A stretch of 64,000 nucleotides of DNA. Origin: Trachythela sp. YZ-2020. Taxonomy: Eukaryota; Cnidaria; Anthozoa; Malacalcyonacea; Clavulariidae. Below the pieces are notes generated by a model. That model worked only from the letters and a program-made list of their open reading frames with translations. It made no database searches and was not told the DNA's origin. The stretch spans positions 806,001-870,000 of the forward strand of contig JADLSH010000316.1 in NCBI GenBank assembly GCA_016169945.1, given 5' to 3'. The position numbers were made by a program, and so were the translations under genes. This document shows positions 43,919 to 55,612 of the stretch, piece by piece. Position 1 is the first letter of the stretch. Each line of letters begins with the position of its first letter.

Positions 43919-45899
43919 CATTTCCTTGTAAATCTTATTTCCTTGCATTCTTCCTTACAAAGGCCACAATTTCCTTTTGCAGGGAAATTTCCTTGCAAGT
44001 ATAAACACCTTCTACGGTTTTTTTAGTCCGAGATCATTCATATATATTTTCTAATTAACTCAACTCATGTGGCCAGAGCCATTTCCTTCTATGGCTCTGG
44101 GTACGAGATTGGTCCAAGATCAGAACATAAATTTTGCTGTTTAACAATACAATTACAAGAACTCAAACTTTTACCATTAAACTGCCAAATATGACTTTTT
44201 AGTGTTATAGTGCTCAAAATTAAAGTGTTATAGAGCTAAAACATTAGTGTAATTAAAGTTATTACGGTTCCCCCATCTAAATTATATGTCCAGAACTCCT
44301 AGATTCTAGAGCTAAATATTGCGTAATTTCTGCCGAATTCTGCCGTTTACCACCGAGTTGCCTGCGAGCTTTGTTCTGCGAGCAATAAGATAGAGATGAA
44401 AATATACATTCAGAATATCTATTTTCGCATGCCATAGGCATAGGCTGCTTAGCTATCGGACTACAATCTACAGTATATTTCTTGCACAGATTGTAACTGG
44501 TTTTTAGCAAAAGGAATATAGCGAAACTTGCTTATCAGTAACACACTAACACTGTAATTTTCCAACTGAGCTTTAGAAATTGTCGCTTTTAAAAGCATGT
44601 TGATAATTGCCAAACTGGCGTTGCATTTACATATTTTTAGTCGTCTTAGTGGGGTTCTGACTTGACGCTCTGCATGGCGCATAGTGATTTTGCTAAGTTT
44701 AGATTTGAGTATAAAGTACTGTCAACGCGAACACAATATTGGGAGTTTGTTTTAAAGAAGCTAATTTATATGTGCTTGCTTTCTAGGCCGAGATTTATTC
44801 TCTGTTGTCCATATGAGAGAGAGTCTGTTTCTAAAATATACAATACCAGAATTTCGTCAGATCCCGTATTAGAGAGGAGTCCGTAGGGAGAGTTTCGACT
44901 GTACAATGATGTTGCCCAAATTATACTAACACCTGTAAATGTTTTTGAATTGATTTGTGGCAAAAGGGAAACCCAGAAAACTTGCTTAGAGAAGCAAATT
45001 CCTTAACTCTAGAACGCTGAAAATATTTGAATAAGAATTGAAGTCGTTTTTACATGACAACATCTACCCACTGAGCTTTAGAAATTTTCGTCTCGCTTCA
45101 TGTATGTTGATAATTGCTAAACGCCACATACAGTGTATTTTCATTCGTCTTAACACTGTTCATATTGTTTCTGACTTTACTAAAGTTTATGTTTGAGTAT
45201 AAAGTTCCGTAATTGCTGTAGTCAACTTATACTATACTCCTTGGTGATCTGTACAATTCTTTATCAGATCACAAACTGCTGGTATTTGATTACTTGCCAT
45301 GCGTGGATTTGAGATAATTGTTAGTATCTGCCTGGTAAGTGCTTATTTTATAATATAATGTAAATCGCTAACCAAAACTGCAATAGGCTGAACAGAAATG
45401 ACTGAAATTTCGACATATCCGAATATAATTGTGAAGATTATTCCGGATCATCCTATCGAAGATGGGAACTTGACATTCTATTGAGATATATTAATATGTC
45501 GTAATTGTAACTACTATATGATATTGTTCCTCTGCAATACATCTGTTTTGTGTTTAGTACTAAACCATATAGTTGTAGAAAAGTTATTTAATTTTTTCCT
45601 AAACAGATAATGGACTAGAAAATTGAGAAAAAGCCGGATTGGCGTCGAACGTTGATATATCGTCACCCCACGCATTTGTAATGAGGTTGGTGTGCATGCT
45701 TTCGTTTTATAATAAAACAATGCGAAATATGGGAGAAACTTCGATTTCTAAGGACTCTAGCTGTGACACCTTTTCAAGCGTTCTGAGGCAATTTTTATCT
45801 TATCTAAGGCTAAAAGCTATAAGCAGATGGATTTTACCCATTTATTGAAAGAGGGCACTTTTTTAAACCAGAAAAAGGGAACTTTCATTTCAGAAATGA
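43919..45899. repeat. Tandem segmental duplication, copy A
   Basis: About 1,981 bp starting CATTTCCTTGTAAATC and ending ...TTTCATTTCAGAAATGA. Copy B follows immediately. The block holds repeat-like sequence (CTGGGTACGAG, K-rich open frames) and no recognisable gene. It starts about 560 bp upstream of the PSMD11 ATG. Confidence 0.85.
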
Positions 45900-46265
45900 C
45901 ATTTCCTTGTAAATCTTATTTCCTTGCATTCTTCCTTGCAAAGGCCAAAATCTCCTTTTGCAGGGAAATTTCCTTGCAAGTGGAAGCCCTGCGAACATTG
46001 CAAACTGCGCATGCTCATTTCTTGCTCTATTATATACGAGTTAAACTTCACCAAACCCAGTATACGAGTTAAACACCTTCTACGGTTTTTTTAGTCCAAG
46101 TTCATTGATATTTTCTAATTAACTCAACTCATGTGGCCAGAGCCATTTCCTTCTATGGCTCTGGGTACGAGATTGGTCCAAGATCAGAACATAAATTTTG
46201 CTGTTTAACAATACAATTACAAGAACTCAAACTTTTACCATTAAACTGCCAAATATGACTTTTTA

Positions 46266-46566
46266 GTTTAATTTTTTTTAATTTTTTAATTTAATTTATT
46301 AGGTTCGCCAACAAGGGCAGGGTCACAACAACAGCATATGCCAATTACTGTGGGCCCTTTTACCTAACCCACCCTGTCAACTTTCCCTGTGGGAGGAAAC
46401 CGGAGTACCCGGAGAAAACCCACGACTTTCGGCAGAGCGTTGACTAACTCTTTTCACTTGAGGACTGGGTTCGAATCGCATTGAGAAAGTTCTCATTGAG
46501 ACTTGAACTCGCGGCCTTAGAGTTGAAAGGCAAGTGCGCTAACCACTTCGCCAGCGAAGCCTCTTA
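46266..46566 (-). mobile_element. tRNA-derived SINE in duplication copy B
   Basis: On the minus strand: head GGCTTCGCTGGCGAAGTGG then TTAGCGCACTTGCC (A box) and GCGAGTTCAAGTCTC (B box); body GCTCTGCCGAAAGTCGTGGG, TTTTCTCCGGGTACTCCGG, TTTCCTCCCACAGGG; AT-rich tail near 46270. The empty site in copy A reads TTTTTAGTGTTATAGTG. The body motif resembles, from memory, the conserved domain of V-type SINEs. Confidence 0.85.
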
Positions 46567-47272
46567 TTATAGTGCTCAAAATTAAAGTGTTATAGAGCTA
46601 AAACATTAGTGTAATTAAAGTTATTACGGTTCCCCCATCTAAATTATATGTCCAGAACTCCTAGATTCTAGAGCTAAATATTGCGTAATTTCTGCCGAAT
46701 TCTGCCGTTCACCACCGAGTTGCCTGCGAGCTTTGTTCTGCGAGCAATAAGATAGAGCTGAAAATATACATTCAGAATATCTATTTTCGCATGCCATAGG
46801 CATAGGCTGCTTAGCTATCGGAATTACAATCTACAGTATATTTTTGGCACAGATTGTAACTGGTTTTTAGCAAAAGGAATATAGCGAAACTTGCTTATCT
46901 GTAACACACTAACACTGTAATTTTCCAACTGAGCTTTAGAAATTGATCGCTTTTGAAAGCATGTTGATAATTGCCAAACTGGCGTTGTCGTCTTAGTGGG
47001 GTTCTGACTTGACGCTCTGGCGCTATAGTGATTTTGCTAAGTTTAGATTTGAGTATAAAGTACTGTCAACGCGAACACAATATTGGGAGTTTGTTTTAAA
47101 GAAGCTAATTTATATGTGCTTGCTTTCTAGGCCGAGATTTATTCTCTGTTGTCCATATGAGAGAGAGTCCGTTTCTAAAATATACAATACCAGAATTTCG
47201 TCAGATCCCGTATTAGAGAGGAGTCCGTAGGGAGAGTTTCGACTGTACAAATGTTGCCCAAATTATACTAAG

Positions 47273-48128
47273 TTAGTAAGGAAAATTGCCGATTACTGAG
47301 GCCGATTATTTATAAGCCGATTATCGTAACTAATCGGCCGATTAATCGGTACCTGCCGATTATTTTAAAAGCAAGAGAAAAATCACAAGATGACCAACAA
47401 TGAAGTTGTAAATGCGGTTTTATTGTTTACAATACACACTATGTACAATTAAAATCAGCTTCAATCTCGCATGTCAATAGTCAAAGTTTAGTTTTGGCAG
47501 ATTATGGTGTAAAAACAGGATATTGTCAGCTTTATGCGGAGCTAGTCTGCTGCGTTTTTCAGTGGAAATGTTCCCAGCCTCACTGAACACGCGCTCCGAA
47601 TATACGCTTCGAGATTCGAGAGCCTTTTTCCTGGCAAACTTTACACATTGCTTTCGTGTTGTCATCTTCCAAAATATCAAAATATGTCCAAACTGCGCTT
47701 TTTACAGCGTGCGCCATTAGGTTCTGGGCAAAATAACTCCGAGCAATTTTTCCCCCTGCATTTTATTACAAATATCAGGATTCGTTTAAGCCAATCAGAA
47801 AACAGAATATGGTATGACTCAACGCATAGGAATGCGTTGGTGTTTTAACAGTTTTTAATGACTTCCTCAAAGCCACTCACGTGAGACAAAAGACGCAGGT
47901 TTTCAGACAAAAGACGCGGGTTTTGCAACAAAATGTGAAAATCTATTCGCTTGTATTCAGTATTTTAGCATGTGCTTGGCAGCTGCAGAAAAAGTCTTAT
48001 GGCAGAAAACGTCTTGTGGTCGTTTATTTGCCGATTATCAGGCAATAATCGGCCGATTACCGATTATTTAAAAAATGGCCGATTAATCGGCTTTGCCGAT
48101 TATTTACCGATTAATCGGCTCATCCCTA
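47273..48128 (-). mobile_element. Internally deleted ZBED-type hAT element
   Basis: The right end reads ATTAATCGGCTCATCCCTA, complement of a TAGGGATGAGCCGAT terminus; the left end is eroded. Flanking ATACTAAG and ATACTAAC (47265-47272, 48129-48136) match 7 of 8, and copy A has the single uninterrupted site. It keeps the 3' end of a transposase gene on the minus strand. Confidence 0.8.
47474..47680 (-). pseudogene. hAT transposase C-terminal dimerisation fragment
   Basis: The frame includes VYSERVFSEAGNISTEKRSR followed by LAPHKADNILFLHHNL, the classic end of ZBED/hAC-type transposases (SER.FS.AG.I...R..L.P...D.L.FL..N). The catalytic domain and BED finger are absent, so it cannot transpose itself. 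Confidence 0.85.
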
Positions 48129-49309
48129 ATACTAACACCTGTAAATGTTTTTGAATTGATTTGTGGCAAAAGGGAAACCCAGAAAACTTGCTTAGAGAAG
48201 CAAATTCCTTAACTCTAGAACGCTGAAAATATTTGAATAAGAATTGAAGTCGTTTTTACATGACAACATCTACCCCCTGAGCTTTAGAAATTTTCGTCTC
48301 GCTTCATGTATGTTGATAATTGCTAAACGCCACATACAGTGTATTTTCATTCGTCTTAACACTGTTCATATTGTTTCTGACTTTACTAAAGTTTATGTTT
48401 GAGCATAAAGTTCCGTAATTGCTGTAGTCAACTTATACTATACTCCTTGGTGATCTGTACAATTCTTTATCAGATCACAAACTGCTGGTATTTGATTACT
48501 TGCCATGCGTGGATTTGTGATTTGAGATAATTGTTAGTATCTGCCTGGTAAGTGCTTATTTTATAATATAATGTAAATCGCTAACCAAAACTGCAATAGG
48601 CTGAACAGAAATGACTGAAATTTCGACATATCCGAATATAATTGTGAAGATTATTCCGGATCATCCTATCGAAGATGGGAACTTGACATTCTATTGAGAG
48701 ATATTAATATGTCGTAATTGTAATTACTATATGATATTGTTCCTCTGCAATACATCTGTTTTGTGTTTAGTACTAAACCATATAGTTGTAGAAAAGTTAT
48801 TTAATTTTTTCCTGAACAGATAATGGACTAGAAAATTGAGAAAAAGGATTGGCGTCGAACGTTGATATATCGTATGCATTTGTACGGAGATTGGTGTGCT
48901 TTCGTTTTATAAAACAATGTACAGTCTGTATGCCAAATATGGGGAAAACTTGGATTTCTAAGGACTCTAGCTGTGACACCGTTTCAAGCATTCTGGGGCA
49001 ATTTTTGCCATACCTAATTTTACCCATTTATTGAAAGAGGGCACGTTTTTAAACCAGAAAGAGGAAACTTTTATTTCAGAAAAATGGCACTTTTTCCATT
49101 CCCGCTCCCCGGTTCGCGGCCCCTGTTGAAGGGAATATATTGCCGTTATCAACCGTGCAACATTTTACATGACATCATGATGACTTGAGCAGTTTCATAT
49201 GAATATTTCAAACCTTTCGGTCTCAGCTGAATGTTATTATTCAACTTCAATTTTATGATTTTGCCATTCACAACATTGGTAAACCATATTAACTACTTCA
49301 TTAACCGAA

Positions 49310-50360
49310 AGTGAGGTATTTACGGTAAAATATTAAACCGAGGTCTTGCCGTATTGACCGAGCGATAGCGACGTTAATACGGCAAGACCGAGGTTTGATA
49401 TTTTACCGTAAAGACCGAACGTTTGAGGTTAATAAGTAGAGTTATTATTTATTTAAAAAATTCCTGGTTTCTGATTGGCTAACAGCAAACAAATGTGAAA
49501 TCGTTATATCAACTCAACAACCTCGTGTCCAGGCTCTTTACGCGGCGACAGCTTGCCAAATATGGTCAAGCGAGTCAATATGATAATTATTGACGCATCA
49601 ATATGACTTCGTTGTCATGGTTATGGCGAATATTATGGGGAATATTATGCAACTTCTTTGTTGACCTCGCGCATTTCGTAATTCTTGACTGGCTAGCACG
49701 CAAGATATTTTTAATTTTTTAAATAAATAATAAAACAATTATTGAACTCGGTTTTCGCATGATATGAAGAATTATCATGCTCTCAGTTTGCCGTTATCAA
49801 CCTCAGCCTGCGGCTTCGGTTGATAACGGCAAACTTCGGGCATGATAATTCTTCATATCACGCTCAACCTCGTTCAATAATTGCTAATTATTATATGGCA
49901 CAACCATAAGCAGTAAAATAAGTAGTTTATTATATGGTTTGTTTTGTTGTAGGGCATTAAAAATTTCGTAATGCCCCACGGGGGATTACGTGATTCTCCG
50001 GACCGTCGATTATAGCCAACATATCTCGTAAACTACAGGAATTAGCGCTTGCCATATAATAATTAACAATTATTCGCCGAAGGCGAGGTGAATATCGGTG
50101 AATAAATTAAAAACCGAGACGAAGTCGAGGATTTTATTCACCGATATTCATCGAGCCTGAGGCGAATTACTGTTTTAGTAAAATTACGTAGGTGATTATT
50201 TGTAAAAAAATAAAAAATGCACATTTCAAAAATATTTTAATTGAATATTTACAATAAAAGCTGCTTAAAAACGCTTTAGGTGATTATCGCGTATTAATCC
50301 GAGGTAGAGCAACCAATCAGCGTTGAGAATTTTCAATAATCACCTATGTAATTTTACCAT
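49310..50360. repeat. Cluster of nested palindromic repeats
   Basis: At least four foldbacks: 49318-49440 (ACGGTAAAATATTAAACCGAGG and inverse), 49740-49880 (CATGATATGAAGAATTATCA with GTTTGCCGTTATCAACC inverse), 50060-50165 (TTATTCACCGATATTCA and inverse) and 50175-50360 (TAAAATTACGTAGGTGATTA to TAATCACCTATGTAATTTTA). They are adjacent or interleaved. No genes. Confidence 0.65.
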
Positions 50361-50877
50361 AATACTTATTGAAACATTTTGGACTCCTGGTTGAATGAAT
50401 AACCCGCCCTCTATCTATTGGCTTTATGTTGGCTGCGACAAGCATGCTTATTTTGATCAGTAAATACCCGAGATCTTCAAGTTTTTTTATTAAGTCCTTA
50501 TGATGCCAGTACAGTGTTCATTTGCATATCAAGCATTGTCGAATATTTACAAAATAGGTCAAGCTATATATATAACTAGGCGTTACTATCGCAAGAAAAC
50601 TGCTGCCGAAGTCCGGCATCAACACCATGCATGCGCTGCTCTTCGTCAAATCAACGCATAACAATCACTTCAGAAACAATTTGCGCGAACGGCAGCTATA
50701 CGATTGCTTAATAATTCGACTATGTTGTGCAGACGTTTACGCTCTTTTAGCAATATAAAGCATTATAGTAGCAAAAGCCTGGAAAACTCAACAATTTAAA
50801 GACAATTAAAAATATATTCAAGATACGATTATGCGTTTTTGTATCTGCGTAGCAGATATAATGCTATCGTGTTGTAA

Positions 50878-50932
50878 ATGTTAATGTTAATGTTAATGTT
50901 AATGTTAATGTTAATGTTAATGTTAGTGTTAG
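50878..50932. repeat. (TTAATG)n microsatellite near the E5 start
   Basis: About nine hexamer units, last ones TTAGTG. The corresponding place in E1 has only TTAATGTTAAG and then GTTAGCT repeats. Confidence 0.9.
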
Positions 50933-52666
50933 CTTTTAGCCATTCAGCGACGAGTTTATATAAAATAGGCAAAGTTAGCCAATCAGCAATTGGCTTACAA
51001 CCAACAATGACGTAATGCTTCACGAGAATTACACTTCATTCATTTTGCCTGTTCGCAGGCTAGATCTGAAATTCAACATGACGCATATGTTTTGAAATGT
51101 CAAAATATATTGACAAAACGTCGTTAATTCATATAAAAACGTGGAAATACGAAGGTTTTCAATACGAAAGTATCGACTAGAGGGAATGCTTTAAAATACG
51201 TGGCCAATTTCAAATGTAGTTGTTCTATTTCTGAAGGAGAAACTAAACAGTTGAACAGTCAAACTGTCGAAGATTAAGCCATTAAGGTATATAAGAATAC
51301 TAGGCTACAACATATTAAAAATAAAACATTGTATAATTGTATATGTATATATATATATATACAGTTGTTACTCATTTGACTTGGTCTGCCAACGTTTGAC
51401 CAATACGTGCGCCGTGCACGCGATTAAATGTCTTGCGTATTCCACTGTCGTTGTCGTGAGAAATGCGTCTCGCTGAATACTTATATCGAGTCTGTTCAAG
51501 CTAGCGTTTGTGTCAAATCGAAGTATAATAATGAGGAGCTATAGGATCATCTTAAAATATTGCAAGATGTAGAGAGAAATAAAGTCTAATTCGGTTTTCT
51601 TATAAAAACTTGACCTGTTTACAGTGTAATAATTATCAAGAATATGTGATAGCTGACTCTTGAACTCTAATAAATAGAGCTCCGCGTTATTGCGCGTTTA
51701 TGTCTCAATTATTTTCAACACTGATATCTAGTTTCTCTTTAGTTTCCCACAAATACAAATAAATACACACGACTGGTATACGTTCGCTCAAATTATTTTA
51801 GAGTATAGATGTTTTAGAGCGATGCGCCGAATCAAGTGTTGAAGGCGCAATGTTTGTTGTTGGAAATATAATATCCCTCATATTATTTGTCGTCAGGATG
51901 CGTTTCGCTGAATACTGATATCGAGTCTGTTCAAGAGTTTGGGTCAAATCGAAGTATAATAACGATGAGCTATAGGATCATCTTAAAATATTGCAAGACG
52001 TAGGGAGAACTAAGCTCTTCGGTTTTCTTGTAAAAACTTGACCCGTTTATAGTGTAATAATTCTTAATAATTATCAAGAATATGTGACAGCTGACCCTTG
52101 AACTCTAAGAAATAGAGCTCGTTATTGCGCGTTTATGTCTGAATTATATTCAACACTGATTTCTAGTTTATCTTTAGTTTCCCACAAATACAAATAAATG
52201 CCCACGTATGGTTCGCTCAAACTATTGTAGAGTATAGATGTTTTAGAGCGATGCGCTTTACGATCGTCAAGTCTTGAAGGCGCAATGTTTGTTGTTGGAA
52301 ATATAATACCCTCATGTGGACTGAGGTATGTCGAATATTTTACATATTGCGTGACGAATATCTTTTTTTTTTTCCTTTTTTTTTTTATTAATTTGCCCAA
52401 ATTACATAGTTATTTACATTTTTTTCCTTATGATATACATACAGAGGGCTAGAGACCTTTGGAAACCTATATAGGCTTTTATTTAAGGCCCCTAGTTTTA
52501 TCTAAGTAAAAAATTATAATAATAAAATTACTGTCAAGTCTTAAGACTTATAAAGGACAGAACGGATACCTATAGTGCTAAAACAACGATATACTATAGA
52601 GACATCATAGAAAATATATGTGTGACGAGCAGAAAGAGTAAGAAATTATGGCTATATTTACAATGT

Positions 52667-53032
52667 TTAATTATTGAGTAGTAGGTGCTTTTTAATTTTC
52701 TTTTTGAAGGTAGTATAAGATTTGATATTTTTATAATTACAATCTAGTTTGTTCCAGATATTAACTCCTTTGTCAGAAAGGGTTTGTTTTGCATAGTTTG
52801 TTCTCTTGTAAGACTTATGAAGTTGTGATGAAGTTCTTGTGTTATAATGGTGAATTTCATCATTCCTAGTGAAATAATTACTAAATACTTCTGGTAAGTT
52901 TTCCAGTTGATAATATCGAAACATAAACTGACAAATTAAGTAACTGTTTATACTTTCAAGGTTCAATATCTTTAAGTTTCTGAAGATGGGCTCGGTGTGT
53001 TCAGTGTATGATTTGAATGTAATTAATCTCAT
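52667..53032 (-). pseudogene. LINE ORF2 C-terminal domain
   Basis: Contains RLITFKSYTEHTEPIF, FMFRYYQLENLPEVFSNYF, HHYNTRTSSQLHKSYKRTNY and WNKLDCNYKNIKSY, the usual end of CR1/Jockey-type ORF2. Same layout as 59041-59409. Belongs with the RT at 53129 but in a shifted frame. Confidence 0.85.
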
Positions 53033-53128
53033 TATCTTTTTTTGGATATTTATTAATTTTTGAATTCTCTTTTTATATGTATTACCCCATATTAAGTTGC
53101 CATAAGTGAGATATGGATAGACTAAGCT

Positions 53129-53707
53129 TTAGTAAAGTAGTTTTCGAGTGTTTAAATTTGTGAAATGTCGAATCTTGGATATAATCGATGTGGATTTCAT
53201 AATCTTTTTGTAGATCAAATTCAAATGACTATGCCATGTTACGTTTTCATCAATAATAACACCGAGGAATGTAGTTTGATTAACTTGTTCAATTTTTTTA
53301 TTGTTTATTGAAATTTCTATTTTATGGTTATGTCTTTTCTTTTTTGTTTTGAAGCATATGAATTTTGTTTTTGTAGTATTAATGGAAAGTTTATTCACAT
53401 TTAACCAAATAGAAACTCTATCAAGTTCTTGTTGAATAATTTCATTTAGTGTTTTAAGACAATTATGACTGTAGAATATACTTGTGTCATCTGCAAATAA
53501 TATAGCAGAAATAATGTTGCTACAATTTTGAATATCGTTAATGTATAGTAGAAACAGAAGTGGTCCTAATGTAGACCCTTGTGGGACACCACTTGTAATT
53601 TCCATTTGTTCTGAATTAATTTGATTAAATTTGACAACCTGTTTTCTACCAGACAAGTAATTCTCAAACCATTTCATGCTAACACCCCTAATACCATAAT
53701 GCTCCAA
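53129..53707 (-). pseudogene. LINE reverse transcriptase, catalytic core
   Basis: Copies element RNA into DNA at the target site. RT motifs in order: HYGIRGVSMKWFENYLSGR, SGVPQGSTLGPLLFLLYIND, the catalytic LFADDTSIF, WLNVNKLSINTTKTKFI and FLGVIIDENVTWHSHL. The first palm motif and endonuclease are lost by 5' truncation. The reading frame breaks between here and the C-terminal piece at 52667, so no functional protein is made. Confidence 0.9.
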
Positions 53708-54006
53708 CTTGTAATCTGCATGATTTGTACGTTTCTCGTTTGTATTGCACTTGCATTTATCGTATCATTCCCTTGATCCGTTATTGATCTGGTTAAAACA
53801 CAAGTACGTAACTCAAAATGCGCAAGTATTCTAAGATGCACACAAGAAAATTGCATGCGTTTTGTGCGGGTGACTTGGGTAACCGTGGGAGTGCAAGTTT
53901 GTGACACTCCCAAAAACCCACGAGGACGACGATTACGAAAAAAACAGTAAAAATAAAACATTGTATATATATATATATATATATATAGATTTTCGCTTAC
54001 CTCAAA

Positions 54007-54062
54007 ACTTGTCTGCAACAGGCTGTTTCATCTGTAAAAGAATCATCAGGCAGTTTACAAGT
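54007..54062 (-). ncRNA. Hammerhead ribozyme motif, left arm
   Basis: Exact inverse copy of the motif at 55437-55492, so read on the minus strand: stem I ACTTG/CAAGT and CTGC/GCAG, core CTGATGA and GAAAC, tiny stem III. It sits at the end of the minus-strand Penelope-like arm. Confidence 0.75.
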
Positions 54063-54081
54063 ATCGAAAAGAAATGACCGC

Positions 54082-54528
54082 TTATATGCTTCCTGCCGGG
54101 GCGTGGGAGTGTGTGTGGGAGACAATGTGTGCATGCATGGCTTTGTTTGCGTTGTTTACGCGAAATTTGTTACGATGACGACATCGTGAAATTATTTCAG
54201 CTCTTTTGTTGAGTAAACAATCCTTGTTTTTTTCTTTCAAAATACAAAATTTTTCTTCTAAACATAAATTGCATCGTTTTGATCCTCCCGTATACGAAAT
54301 AGAATGTTTTAAAATTTGCCAATTAATACTGAAATCCTTATTGTTTTCTTTCAATGTCCAAATATATTTCGAAAGTTCCGTGTCATTTGCATGCTTTTTA
54401 TGCTGAAAAGATTTAGTGTGGTTGGCCAATCGCTCTTTGAATGTGGTTGCAGTCATGCCAATGTAATTTTTGATCGTGTTTGTGTTGCTTACTGTGACTG
54501 TTGCTTTGTATACTATGTCCCTAGTCAT
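54082..54528 (-). pseudogene. Penelope-like element GIY-YIG endonuclease, left arm
   Basis: The 148-codon frame reads MTRDIVYKATVTVSNT, NYIGMTATTFKERLANHTKS, ELSKYIWTLKENNKDFSINW and CNLCLEEKFCIL, then NKRAEIISRCRHRNKF. YIGMT...FKERLANH...E.S.Y.W.LK is the GIY-YIG fold of Penelope-like elements, which nicks target DNA during retrotransposition. It is the C-terminal domain only; the RT is not in this arm. The frame is intact over this domain while the right-arm copy is broken. Confidence 0.88.
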
Positions 54529-54547
54529 GCATTGTATGTGGGTGCAG

Positions 54548-54617
54548 TCTGATATATGGGTGCAGATTCCTGAAAAGTTTGCTCATCTGATGAAGGAATC
54601 TGCACCCATATATCAGA
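54548..54617. repeat. 23-bp perfect hairpin inside the Penelope-like palindrome
   Basis: TCTGATATATGGGTGCAGAT at 54548 onward is the exact complement of the segment ending at 54617, with a 24-nt loop. The right half is part of the RT coding sequence (ESAPIYQ), so the left half is a copied-back piece, marking the inversion junction. Confidence 0.8.
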
Positions 54618-55380
54618 ACGCACTTAGGCATAGCAACTTTAATCATGAACTTAGCTACACTCAGCACACACCGCAAAAACAACGCAGGAATAGGCAACGC
54701 AACATCATTTGGTTCAACCCACCATTTAACCAGAGTGTTAGCACAAACATGGGATGTAATTTCCTTAGTCTAATTGAGAAGCATTTTCCACCGCACCACA
54801 AGCTACATAAAATTTTTAACAGAAATACAGTTAAAGTAAGCTACAGCTGCATGAACAATATTAAGTCAGTAATCACTAAGCACAATGCACGCATATCTAG
54901 AAATAACAAGCCACAGGAGAGGGACACTACCAATTGCAGTTGTAGAAAAAACACCATTTGCCCGCTTCAAAAACAATGCATGACTAGGGACATAGTATAC
55001 AAAGCAACAGTCACAGGCAACACAAACACGATCAAAATTACATTGGCATGACTGCAACCACATTCAAAGAGCGATTGGCCAACCACACTAAATCTTTTCA
55101 GCATAAAAGCATGCAAATGACACGGAACTTTCAAATATATTTGGACATTGAAAGAAAACAATAAGGATTTCAGTATTAATTGGCAAATTTTAAAACATTC
55201 TATTTCGTATACGGGAGGATCAAAACGATGCAATTTATGTTTAGAAGAAAAATTTGTATTTTGAAAGAAAAACAAGGATTGTTTACTCAACAAAAGAGCT
55301 GAAATAATTTCACGATGTCGTCATCGTAACAAATTTCGCGTAAACAACGCAAACAAAGCCATGCATGCACACATTGTCTC
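54568..55380 (+). pseudogene. Penelope-like element RT C-terminus and broken GIY-YIG
   Basis: The frame reads PEKFAHLMKESAPIYQNALR, RQRNIIWFNPPFNQSV, LSLIEKHFPPHHKLHKIFNR, KVSYSCMNN and, after a Cys-rich CSCRKNTICPLQKQC linker, MTRDIVYKATV; it then breaks inside the GIY-YIG (INTIKI...TLA then stop). The IIWFNPPF and HKLHKIFNRN motifs are typical of Penelope-like RT ends. The rest of the domain continues in other frames to about 55360. Confidence 0.85.
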
Positions 55381-55436
55381 CCACACACACTCCCACGCCC
55401 CGGCAGGAAGCATATAAGCGGTCATTTCTTTTCGAT

Positions 55437-55492
55437 ACTTGTAAACTGCCTGATGATTCTTTTACAGATGAAACAGCCTGTTGCAGACAAGT
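55437..55492 (+). ncRNA. Type I hammerhead ribozyme motif, right arm
   Basis: Core CTGATGA (55450-55456) and GAAAC (55470-55474). Stem I: ACTTG (55437) with CAAGT (55492) and CTGC (55446-55449) with GCAG (55483-55486). Stem III: ACA/TGT closing a GCC loop. Stem II is weak (TC/GA). The predicted cleavage site follows GTT at 55482. Penelope-like elements are known to carry hammerheads in their terminal repeats, and the very short stem III fits the known minimal type. Confidence 0.78.
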
Positions 55493-55574
55493 TTTGAGGT
55501 AAGCGAAAATCTATAATTTGCTCTAACTATATGTTGTCGAGCACTCTTTGCGTTTCGTAGACCTAAACCTACAC

Positions 55575-55612
<38 letters not shown>

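Larger units (their letters stand above)
45900..49085. repeat. Tandem segmental duplication, copy B with later insertions
   Basis: It follows copy A base for base apart from scattered changes and three extra pieces: about 85 bp at 45980-46070, a SINE at 46266-46566 and a hAT at 47273-48128. Copy A shows the empty sites of the latter two, so both entered after duplication (or after the copies separated). Confidence 0.85.
52363..53717 (-). mobile_element. 5'-truncated CR1/Jockey-type LINE inside E5
   Basis: T-rich tract at 52363-52390 is the poly(A) tail of a minus-strand insertion. The flanks join to the sequence found intact at 55668-55680 (GACGAATATCTGCATG), with ATCT present on both sides as a possible 4-bp duplication. 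It keeps the RT core and C-terminus of ORF2 but no endonuclease. Confidence 0.88.
53986..55513. mobile_element. Inverted (palindromic) Penelope-like element remnant
   Basis: Arms 53986-54535 (minus) and 54974-55513 (plus) are inverse copies of a Penelope-like 3' region: GIY-YIG endonuclease end, 3' UTR and hammerhead. Between them lie the RT C-terminal region on plus and a 23-bp perfect hairpin at 54548-54617. The arms differ by several indels, so they are not a sequencing fold-back. Outer edges abut TA microsatellites. Confidence 0.85.

Noticed and set aside
44662..47230. Duplicated small gene (FAKFRFEYKVLS...)
   Set aside because: The frame is present in both duplication copies only because the DNA is duplicated; start contexts differ and no splice or domain evidence.
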